From Tubiluchus corallicola (lineage: Eukaryota > Priapulida > Priapulimorpha > Priapulimorphida > Tubiluchidae), in NCBI GenBank assembly GCA_030141605.1, contig JAQGDQ010000127.1, positions 308,001-372,000 on the forward strand: 64,000 bases of DNA. The letters are read 5' to 3'. The position numbers and the translations under genes are program-made. The notes below the pieces were generated by a model. The model was given only the letters and a program-made list of their open reading frames with translations. It did no database searches and was not told where the DNA came from. This document shows, in pieces, positions 48,701 to 57,654 of this stretch; within the stretch, counting starts at the first letter, position 1; every line of letters begins with the position of its first letter.

Positions 48701-51700
48701 AGAAAATTGTCGTCTCGACATGGAATGTGCTGATTTATCATTAAAGATTAGTGCAGTATGCAACTATGCACTGTCATGTGAAAGTGCTGGGTGAAAACTA
48801 TTATTAATATTGCTACTACATCCACAATAAAGTGCTGAAAGGGTCAGGAGTAAACAGTTTTGTATTCCATTGATTTGATGCTGCGGCTGCAGATTACTGA
48901 AGTCAGAGGTCAGACCAAAGTGCTAAACTAAGTGAGTTAGATGGCACCTTAAGTTAACCTCCAATGTGACAAACAATTTGAAACAAGCTACTGAGCTATG
49001 GTGTGGATTCAAGTCATTCAACAGTAAACAAAGTCCACCTAATGAAAGCACATAACTGGTACATAAATGCATGCAAACTTGGCTAAATGTTCATTGATCG
49101 ATACCAGTATAAAAACACAACTTCTAATTTCTGAAACTGCCATAAAAACAAAGCTCATTGGTGTGGGCAAAGTTGCAGAGTAGCTGTCTGCATGCAAAAC
49201 TGGCAAGTTAATTGATTACGTCATATCTATAGCAGTTAGACTAAAAATGTCGCCATCCTAGCTAAATCATCATTATCATCATCATGTGTTCATTATGTCT
49301 ATTGTAGACATTCTAAAACATAAGAAATCTCCCATCAAGGCAAACACAGCAATAGACCATGGCTTTTGCAGTGGCTTCTCAACACCACTTGCGAGTTGAA
49401 TACCCAACATGGACAGCACTAGTGATGCAGAAAATCTTTGTATTTGTTGGAAAAAGTTGCCAGCAGTTTTCAATGTGCATGTGCAATGCCAGCTCAGCTG
49501 TTAGTTTGAGGAATATTTACAACTTTTGCTTACTAGTTGTGTGGCATTATCCATAATTCATTCAACAGAGATTGTAAGATGATCGTAATTTCAAATTAAA
49601 CTCAAATTCTGTCTGTAAAGTAAACCGAATATAATGTTTATTTTCTGCACAGCCATAATACTGATAGCTTTGCCAATTTAACTTAGCAGATTATAACATA
49701 AACCTCTCAAATTTTTTGGCACTCTCACAGGTTTATGTAAAAGAGCATAACAGGCATGAGGCCAGCGCACATTGTTTTACTGACTGAAAAAAGAGTGACA
49801 ATGCCTGCAAATGAACCGCACAGATGTCATCACCCTTCATTGACATAATATAATGCTGGCCGTTACAAGTTGCAATATTGAAAATCATTGAAAAGATTTG
49901 TTCATTGAAAATTATTTAAATAACGTTTATCACGTCTTGTCCAATGTAGGCTGTCACCTTCCTAACTTGCTAAGATAATGGTGTCTATGAAATACATATA
50001 TGTATCTTGAGCAAGTAATTATAAAATCACTTGTTTCAAATCTAGTGCAATGCATGTTGAAGACGATAATGGACAACCTTCAAGTTATACCTCTGAACTC
50101 GACATTCCCGCGTACCGCCTCAACTTGACGGTTCAGGCTTCACAGTAAGTCCCTCGTCATGTACCACATAGAACATTTATTTTCTCCAATTTGTTTGACA
50201 TGACAAGTTTTTTAAATATTACTTAATTATAGTCGTGGAGCAGGGCAGGGAAGGACCATAGGGTCATCTAGTCTCCTGCCCTGTCTTATAATTAAATTAG
50301 TATATTAAAAATAAATGGTGAGACTGCGGATAACAAAAACAAATAAGAAAAAAATAATAATAAAAACAGTATAAATGAAAACAAGGTATAAATGAAAACA
50401 GTATAAGTGAAAATAAAAAATAATAAAGTTAGATGATACCTAAATCTAAACAAAACAATACAATTAATCAGTAATTATGGTTATTATATATATATTCAAA
50501 TAGGGGCCTTATTGACAGGGGAATTTGACCAAGGTTAGTGAGTAAAGTTAAAAAACTGAGAGTATGGAGAGATAAAATAAGTATCAAAAAAAGTGTAATA
50601 TAGAAAATTTAAGAGAAAAAGTAGGTATAAGAAAGAGCAACAATTACTTAGGAGATGAGAAGAAAAAAAAACTTGCTAGCTTGCTTATTAGTCTTACAAG
50701 TTATGTATTACAGGTATATTCATTTAGTAAGAATTTTGTGTATTTTTTGGAAGCAGAAAATAAGCTACCTCCAAAGGTATCTTTTGGCAACGAGTTCCAT
50801 AATTTAACTCCTCGTGATTTTAAGCTATTGAAACCATGTCGGGTAAAAAATCTCTCCACAAAATACTGTTCATTAGAAGCAGCTCTTGTGGAGTAGGAAT
50901 GTATATCAGAAACATTAGTGAAATATTCACTAAAAAGTTCGGGTAATAAACCAGCATTGAATTTATACATAAATTTGAACGACTCAAGATTGTAAATATC
51001 TCTTACTTTTAAAATTTGTAATTTTACGAACGATGGTGTAGCATGATCATATTTGCGAGCAAAAGTTATTAATTTTACTATTTTGTTTTGTTGTGTCTGT
51101 ATTAATTCTTGAATTGATGCAAAAACCGTACCCCATGTTAAGGGAAAACTAACGAATTATATAGAAGTTTCAGAATATATTGGTCAACGTGGTGCCTTAC
51201 TTTTAAAATTATTCCAATAATTCGACTTAATTTGTATGTTATGTGTTTTATATGTGGTTCCCATGTTAATTTATTATCAATGAGTAGGCCCAAGTATTTG
51301 ATGTTGTCTGTTTCTTCAATTTTGTGTTTGTTCATTATAATATGAAATTTCGGATTATTAGCATTGTTAATTTGCTTATTGTTGATTATCATAAATTTGG
51401 TTTTTTTTGTAGTTAATTGATAGCTGGTTTGCCCTCATCCACAGGTCTATTTTTTTCATTTCGTCATTAACAGATTTTTGCAGATTATTTATATTGGAGT
51501 CAGACATGAACAAATTAGTGTCATCGGCAAATATTCGGGTTCGAAAGTTGCTGCATGTGGGAAGATCGTTAATATAAATTAAGAATAGAAGAGGTCCTAA
51601 ATTAGAGCCTTGTAGCACTCCACACGATATGTGTTTATAGTCTGATGATACATTGTTAATAGATATGAATTGTTTTCTGTTAGTTAGATATGACTGAATT

Positions 51701-52091
51701 AGTTGCAAAGCTTTTGATAAGTCTAAAAATATTCCGCAATTCAGTAATTTTTTGTCAGTGTCTAGAGAGATCGTGTCTATTAATTCGGATACAGCAAGGG
51801 CAGTTGAATAATTTTTTCTGAAACCAAATTGGTATTTACTTAGGATATTACTTTTCACAACAAACTGGTATAATCTCTTGTAAATTAGCCTCTCAAAAAC
51901 TTTTGATACTGGTGATAAGAGAGATATTGGTACCACGAGACGATACATGGGAAGGCAGCACATGGAGCTACACTAACAGCAAGGTGGTACATGCCAAACC
52001 CGTAAACTAGACATAAATTGTCTTACCCAATTCTTCCAATCTTATAAATCAGGAAAGCTATCAACAGCCCAAGGACAGCCTTGTAGAACAT
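38999..52091 (-). CDS. PON: Paraoxonase-family lactonase/arylesterase, 9 coding exons
   Basis: Minus-strand exons: 52091-52027, 46761-46688, 45688-45633, 44128-43966, 43644-43518, 42067-41864, 41598-41523, 40136-39999, 39169-38999. All are GT..AG with consistent phases, giving 1074 nt and 357 residues (human PON1 has 355). Paraoxonases are six-bladed propellers that hydrolyse lactones and esters with calcium. The N-terminus (MFYKAVLGLLIAFLIYK) is an uncleaved signal-anchor, as in the family. Retained residues by alignment to PON1: calcium ligands E51, D52, N164, N221, D264, N265; active-site H111 (FNPHG) and H129 (ISHP); disulphide pair C39 and C351. The PON1 D169 position is threonine (T165). 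Intron 1 (5.3 kb) and intron 3 hold LINE copies. The orthology group within PONs is not resolved. Confidence 0.95.
43130..43470. repeat. GC-richer island with a 22-bp inverted repeat
   Basis: The left half (43140-43260) is unusually GC-rich for this genome, with AGATCAAAGGTCAACCAATC and CCCCTAACAGGGTCACAAG. To its right, AGCAAAATCTTACTGTTTTT at about 43328 recurs inverted at about 43430-43452 (AAAAACAGTAAGATTTTGCT). An ATA repeat lies between the arms and a third partial copy is at about 43467. It lies in the paraoxonase intron between exons 43966 and 43644. The class is unknown and may be a transposon end. Confidence 0.55.
44320..45480 (+). mobile_element. Decayed LINE reverse transcriptase inside paraoxonase intron 3
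   Basis: On the plus strand, around 44350-44420, ISKALDKV is followed by HRDLLHRL and SHGIS, the usual L-S-K-A-F-D-K-V..H..L-L..L..Y-G-I order. At about 44560-44610, LFISNLPKSVFSTLAIDADY is a remnant of L-F-I-N-D-L..Y-A-D-D. At 45340-45450, HIPRTVFPRL, then LLPKNCFPEDYDVTQ, resembles the C-terminal S-F-x-x-R..W-N-S-L-P region. Many stops and shifts are present. It runs opposite to the host gene. Confidence 0.6.
45736..45782. repeat. (AC)n(AT)n microsatellite
   Basis: A run of AC dinucleotides passes directly into about 14 AT units, in an intron of the paraoxonase gene. Confidence 0.9.
47079..47260 (+). mobile_element. Severely truncated LINE 3' end starting at the hairpin
   Basis: The insert begins at the stem AGGGTAGC (47079-47086), pairs with GCTACCCT (47112-47119), and runs through a short 3' UTR to a TGTCTA tandem tail. 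CTATTA occurs at both edges, which fits a target duplication, and it interrupts otherwise alignable MITE sequence. No coding part remains. Confidence 0.65.
47930..48045. repeat. AAT/ATA/AAC trinucleotide-rich tract
   Basis: A long imperfect run of AATAATAAT and AACAACAAC units. An open minus frame through it is simply repeat-derived isoleucine and leucine. Confidence 0.85.
49262..49345. repeat. Dispersed ATCATC + TCTATTGTAGACATT repeat
   Basis: ATCATTATCATCATCATGTG, then GTCTATTGTAGACATT and CAAAGAATC-like sequence, matches the stretch at 16255-16345, where the core is GTCATGTCTATTGTAGACAT. The ATC tail and the short core suggest a LINE or SINE 3' end. Confidence 0.5.
50235..51950 (-). mobile_element. 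CR1-like LINE, 5'-truncated, with reverse transcriptase
   Basis: Minus strand, in paraoxonase intron 1. The frame entering near 51945 has PISLLSPVSKVFERLIYKRL, QFGFRKNYST, FLDLSKA, GVLQGSNLGPLLF and the catalytic FADDTNLF. After one frameshift near 51380 come NIKYLGLLIDNKLTWEPHIK and, at 50970-50701, a C-terminal stretch with RHGFNSLKSRGVKLWNSLP. The 3' UTR hairpin is at 50241-50283. About 25 codons between SKA and LQLIQSYL, normally holding the F-D-x-V-N-H region, are deleted in frame. It is the least decayed LINE here, but dead. Confidence 0.8.
50241..50283 (-). other. LINE 3' UTR hairpin, copy at 50 kb
   Basis: CAGGGCAGG pairs perfectly with CCTGCCCTG. The inner loop has GACC and GGTC. 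It belongs to the LINE at 50.2-51.95 kb, so it ties the hairpin to that family. Confidence 0.75.
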
Positions 52092-52633
52092 TTTCCTGCT
52101 AATTAATCAAACTACATAAATTTTAAGGTAAAAGAACTAACAAAGATTACTATAAAATGTAGCAAAATGAAGCGTCTAAAACGAATCGCTTCTTGTCATA
52201 ACTCAGACGAGCCACATCGGCACATGCCTCGAGCTGCTGTAGTATTAAGTCTTGATACAAGACAAGTAATCTTTGAAACCGTTTCGTGACATGTTAAAGG
52301 ATAGAGACAACTTTCTACACTTTGACATCATCCATCTTGTGGGAGGGAAATGTAGTTAAGAAATGAGATTACGTAAGAAAAGTTGTCTTGATGTTCACAT
52401 AAGTTTGACACAATAGCGGATTTGTTTAACTGTACATGCTTGCTACATCTATGTAAAAGAAGGTTCAAGCTCAAGGTCTGATACAAATAACTATAGAAGT
52501 TCTAAGGAGAACTATAGAAGTTGCGATGGTTGTGAAGCAATTACAACCAGAAATAAGCAGCAATAATTGTGCGTTACATGGTCACACCTAGAAAAATGAT
52601 TGAAATCAAGAATTAACAACTATGACTTTATAA

Positions 52634-53044
52634 CAGGGGTGAGCATTCTCTACCAGAAAGCGAATTCGAATCGAACCGAATTTGTGACTTTCGAATTCAA
52701 ATCGAACTTCAGTGTTTCGAATTTGAACCGAATTCGAATTGAGATTGAAAGATTTTCGAACCACCAGCAAAATTACAAAGATCATGCATATCACTAGATT
52801 TTGTTCTGCAATAAAATGACTAGTAATTTTTTTTAAAATTGTGTGCAGAAATCACAGCTAAATTGTGCTAATTGCATGATGTTTCAATCGTTTTAGTGAT
52901 AAAGAACATGTGTGATTGAAGTGCTGAATTATTCGAATCTATAGTTTTGGATTCGAATCGAGTTCGAACTAAAAAAAAACTCGTTCGAATCGAATTCGAG
53001 CGTTCGAATTCGATTCGAACTCGAACGTTCGATGCTCACCCCTA
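52634..53044. mobile_element. hAT-like MITE rich in TTCGAATTCGAA, copy 1
   Basis: The ends CAGGGGTGAGCAT and ATGCTCACCCCTA are inverted copies. CTTTATAA flanks both sides (52626-52633 and 53045-53052), an exact 8-bp duplication as made by hAT transposases. The subterminal parts are strings of TTCGAATTCGA variants. It is 411 bp and non-coding. Confidence 0.9.
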
Positions 53045-53106
53045 CTTTATAAGTCTATCACGTATATGCTGAAAGGTTGTTTAAAAACATAAGTGTAGCA
53101 AGCAGG

Positions 53107-53505
53107 CAGAGCATCGAATGTTGGAATTCGATTCGAACAAGTTTTAAAAATTCTCGAATTCGATTCGAACCTAAAATTATATATTCGAATAATTCAGCAC
53201 TTCAGCCACACACGTTCTTTGTCATTTAAATGTTTGAACAGAATGCAATTGACACAATTTAACTGCAGTTTCTGCGCAAAACTTTTTAACAAACTAATAG
53301 TGGTTTTACAGCAGAACAAAATTAAGTAACATGCATGATCTTTGTATAACTATTTTACTACTGGTTCGAAAATCTTTCAAACTAATTTTGGTTCGAATTC
53401 GAAATACCTCAATTCGGTTTGAATTCGTAAGTCGCAAATTCGATTAGAATTCCCTTTCTGGTAGAAAATACTCACTCTCATAAGAGAGTACTCGCTTAAC
53501 CCCTA
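53107..53505. mobile_element. hAT-like MITE, copy 2 in inverted orientation
   Basis: The reverse complement aligns with copy 1, including AAAGATCATGCAT and the TTCGAATT clusters. The left end (AGCATCGAATGTTGGAATTC) lacks the outer GGGGTGAGC. The right end reaches CGCTTAACCCCT. It lies only about 60 bp from copy 1, so the pair could form a large hairpin. Confidence 0.75.
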
Positions 53506-53793
53506 TTCATGACAGTATAACAGTATAGCGTATTGGTTTTCGGAGTGCGCCCTGAAATCACGAATTGCGTGTTATTTAATGCAACATCATCTGTTTTGCA
53601 AGTATAACTGAAAAAAAGGCGCTAGCGAGGTAATCAAAGCTATGTGCGGTGTTTCATCGCTTTTTCTCTCTGAAAAAAATGCTGTTTTTCTTTTAAATGA
53701 TTTAACACTTTGGTCGCTGTTGCAGGAAAGGTTCAGTTATAAGTCGCTTGTAATTGAGGTATGTTTAATGAGTCGTAACCATTAAGTCTGTAC

Positions 53794-55878
53794 CAGTGAT
53801 GAGTGGACCATCACCCTGCGTACGGACACCGGCAGACGGACGCACGTGTGTTCAGAGAATTTCTTAAGAAAATTTTTTTATGGCTAAATAAATTTTTTTA
53901 GCAGTAAACCAAGAAACACACCAACAAATTGTTTGCGCCATCCCGGAGTCGTAAGCTGATTTCCGTAGTGAAGTTATGTTTATAAATTATAATTTATCTT
54001 ATCTTATCGATTTCCGTTGTCTAGACAATTTTTAGTTAATTGTAACTGCACTTGTGCATTTAGGGAGTGTGCTCCCTTTTCACGGCAGTAGCGAAATTAT
54101 GAGTCATTAGTTTGAGGTTATAATTATGAGTTTAAAGCTAGTGAACTTGCCTGAGGAAATAGCTTCTAGCAACCGCAAAATGGTCAAAAATGCATGAGTG
54201 GCTGAGATGTTCCGCTGTTTAGCTGTGTCTGGTGGAAAAATTAGCATGCACGCAAACTTATTACATTAACAGTGGGTGGGCTGTTTACTTATCAGACTCA
54301 AATCAGTTTTATGTTTGACTATCTACCTTTTGCTGGTTAGATAATCTTGGTACTAAATAAATTAAGCTTAAGTAACAGCTAATCTGCTTTGCAGTGTATT
54401 ACGAACTTGCTTTTAAGACATATGATTACTACAATAAAATACAATGAATATTACCTAGGTAAATTTAAGTAAAATATATTGCCTATAAAAATGTTCATCA
54501 CTAACCAAAGGGCAGCTGACTAGATGACCAATTGGTCTTTCGCTGCCCTTTCCTCACATTTTTGTTACCAAATTAATTGTATTATAACTGTGCGTGTGTT
54601 AAAAGATAAATAAAAGATTATTATTATTATTATATTTATTAAAGGAGAATTTTTCATGTTTGAGAAAGTCTGTGTACCAGAATTTACATCTCATTTGATG
54701 CCTCCAAAATGTGTTTAAATACAGGAAAATGCCTGCCCCCACACCCCATAGCTGCTTGCGTGTCAAATTTTTAAAATCTGGTGGTGCTATAATCCTGCCA
54801 CTGGATTGGACCAAACAAAATTGTGGATCTGCTATCGAAAATAAGGAATTATATGGCTCAAAACTGGCGGATCGGATCTTCGCAGATTTTAATTTTCATT
54901 AATGTTAATCCGCGATAGATAACAACGTGTGCATTACGGGTAGATAATGACAGACTGACACTCATCCCAAGCTACCAGGTTGACTAACAATGAAATAAAA
55001 TAATAATTAGCTTTGTTATTTATTCAAAGAAAAGTGGACGATTGTGTTAGCATTAGTTCAGAATAAAGAATGCTCTAAAATATTGAAAACTACAATAGCT
55101 TTTTTAAATCAAAGCTAGATTGAGTAATAACTCGGATAAACTTTCAAAGCTACGCGCGGCTCAGTAAATGGCAACGGCACCTTTTTGTCACGTGAACGTG
55201 GCCGACGAATAGAAGGTGGCACAGTGATAACCATTATCATGAACTGCAGCAGTGTTCGTTTCTGATATCCATTTTCGTGACATCACGAGTATAAGCAGTA
55301 CTGGAGCACTTGCTTGACATGAAAGGGAAGATGCCTGTTATTGCACAAACTGTGGTTAGTTTCTGAAATAAGCAATAGCTGTGTTCAGTTGCCATTAATG
55401 AACTTTCTAAGCTAATTATTCAAATATACGAAGCAATTGCTAACTTTTACGGCAAGAAAACGTATATTTTGAACAGTAAATTAAAATGAGATTGAGTCTA
55501 AACAATTATCCGGTTTTCCTTTAAACAAACGTACTACTGTACTAATAGTAGTAGTATTAGTAGCAGCAGCAGTAGCAAAATCTTTAAAATATACTAATGC
55601 TAAAATAGTAAAATAACATCAGGTAGAGATTATTCTAATATTCCGTCTTACAGGTGCATTTATTGGTTGAAAATCAAACCACTTAGTGGACACTGCAACA
55701 GGGTTAATTTCCACTAATTTAAAATATTTTGGTTTTTTTAAACCAAGGTTAGTGCTAAAAATGCAGGTTTGCAGATCGCTGTTAATAGCAAAATGTGGAT
55801 TTGTAGTCGACTGCAGATTTTAAGTTTGCGAACCAAATTTTTTGTGGATCGGGAAATTAGTCAATCTGCTCATCCCTA
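53794..55878. mobile_element. 2.1-kb hAT-like element with 8-bp duplication GTCTGTAC
   Basis: GTCTGTAC occurs at 53786-53793 and again at 55879-55886. Between them the ends read CAGTGATGAGTGGA and, reversed, TAGGGATGAGCAGATT. Subterminal GGATCTGCAGA-like words occur near the right end. No transposase frame is intact. A truncated LINE 3' end (54508-54640) is nested inside. Confidence 0.8.
54508..54640 (+). mobile_element. Truncated LINE 3' end starting at the hairpin, nested in the hAT element
   Basis: It begins with the stem AAGGGCAGC (54508-54516) pairing with GCTGCCCTT (54542-54550), continues for about 60 bp and ends in an ATT-repeat tail near 54640. The loop TAGATGACCAATTGGTCTTT is nearly identical to the 47-kb copy. 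Confidence 0.65.
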
Positions 55879-56098
55879 GTCTGTACTAATATATGCGAAA
55901 AGGCTAAAAACATAAGTGCAAGTAATAGTGAGGCCCAATACTAGAAATGTTAAATAGTATAACATAATAGACTTGTGGCTAGTGTAATCCCTTATGTATG
56001 TTGTAATCCTCATTTTTATAGCATGTTCTTGAAATAATGTGAACACTTATTCATAGTGACACTGCTTCAGTTTTTTTAAGGTCTGTGCCTTCATAATA

Positions 56099-56673
56099 CA
56101 GTGTTCCCTCGCTACTTCACGGTTCATTTATCGTGGACTCACTGTTTCGCAGGTTTTCAAAAATATCAATGTAAAATATTTATCGCAGTATTTTCGCTCT
56201 TTCGCGGGTTTTGCGATACTCCGTCTAAAGTATTTTTGCACATGCATAGTACGTATTGTACAGTAATGTATAGATTTGATGACTTTTGCATAAAAATCAC
56301 AAAATGTATAAAAATATTAATTCTAACATTAAAAGAATATTATAAATCATAAAAAATTACCATTTACAGTAAATAGTGTATTTGTTCAGCGGATGAATAC
56401 ACACCAAAAAGGAATTTTGTACTTGCACCCGCTTGAGATGCTACTTGCCAACGTGAGATTGTATACAACACATGAATGGTTGATTGATGGATTTATGTAA
56501 ACTTTTTTAAAAGGTACATGTACAGTATGGGAAAGGTTATTAAGGGAATGGGAAAGGGTTATGTATGAGAGTGTGGGGAGGGTTTATAAAGACTTTAAAT
56601 AATGTATAACTACTAAAATAAGTATCGCGGTTGGGCCTGGAACAGAACACCCGCGACAAGTGAGGGAACACTG
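56099..56673. mobile_element. MITE with CAGTGTTCCCTCGC termini
   Basis: The left end CAGTGTTCCCTCGCTACTTC and the right end CGACAAGTGAGGGAACACTG are inverted copies, and TA flanks both. Ends of this form are known from pogo/Tigger-type elements in many animals. It is 575 bp with no intact ORF. Confidence 0.85.
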
Positions 56674-56812
56674 TATATCTATAAACTAAAATTATTACTT
56701 GCAATGTACTTGCTTAAATTAAACAACCAACAGCCAGTGAACACACATTGTTACTGTGTCTGACTGTAAATGTAAGAATCTAATAATGAGAGTAATACCC
56801 AAAACAGTAGTA

Positions 56813-57595
56813 CAGTGAACTCCACGTAACTCTAAATCGCATAACTCAAATTTTCGCTTAACTCAAAGAACTTCAGCGAAACGGACGAAATCCTTCGTTT
56901 TTCCCACAAAAAACATCGCTTAACTCAGAATTTTGCCTAATTCAAATAAAAAATTATGGTCCATTTAATCAAAGTACATGTAATTTACTTTGCCTAACTC
57001 AAAAATGAAATTTATACTCTAGAAAAATACAAAGTTTCGTACAACTCAAAAACAGTGTCATCTTCCGGGAAAGGGCTGATGTCTTACAAGTCACGCCTCC
57101 ACCAATTATTTTCTCCGGGATTGATCTTCCCGGGAAATTCTCATTCGGCGACATGAAAACAATCACTCTATTATCATTGTCTGTTCGAATTCGGTGCCTC
57201 TGTCTAACACTTATTATTGTCTCGGTCTGAAACTCAACTGTTATCTGGACTTGGTGTGGATCAAGATAACTGAATACTTGACAGAGAGTGCGTAAATAAT
57301 TGAACCATGCGCAAACTGGATTGCAGTATGTAAGACATTGGTAGCCCCACTGTCATACTGTTTAACAGTGTTGTGTACTTGTCCTTTTGTAACATAAAAA
57401 ATTGTTTCACTACATAATTTGTTATTCTTTATATAATTGTCATCAAATTTCGTCGTCGTTTATGTATAGAAAGGTTGACTTTCTGCCTTCTGTTTAGCTT
57501 GCTGTTTGGAGTAGGGGTTTAGAGTTTCTATGCTGGAAAATGGTCAACATTGCCTAACCCGGCCCGGTTGGATCTGAGTTATGCTGAGTTTACTG
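56813..57595. mobile_element. MITE with CAGTGAACTC termini directly upstream of NUP93
   Basis: The left end CAGTGAACTCCACGTAACTC and the right end GAGTTATGCTGAGTTTACTG are inverted copies, with TA on both sides. It is 783 bp and non-coding. The right end is 59 bp from the NUP93 start codon. Confidence 0.85.
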
Positions 57596-57654
57596 TATAG
57601 TTGATGGTTGATTATAATTAATGTTAACAAACATTTTGTGGTATTTTTAGTGCC

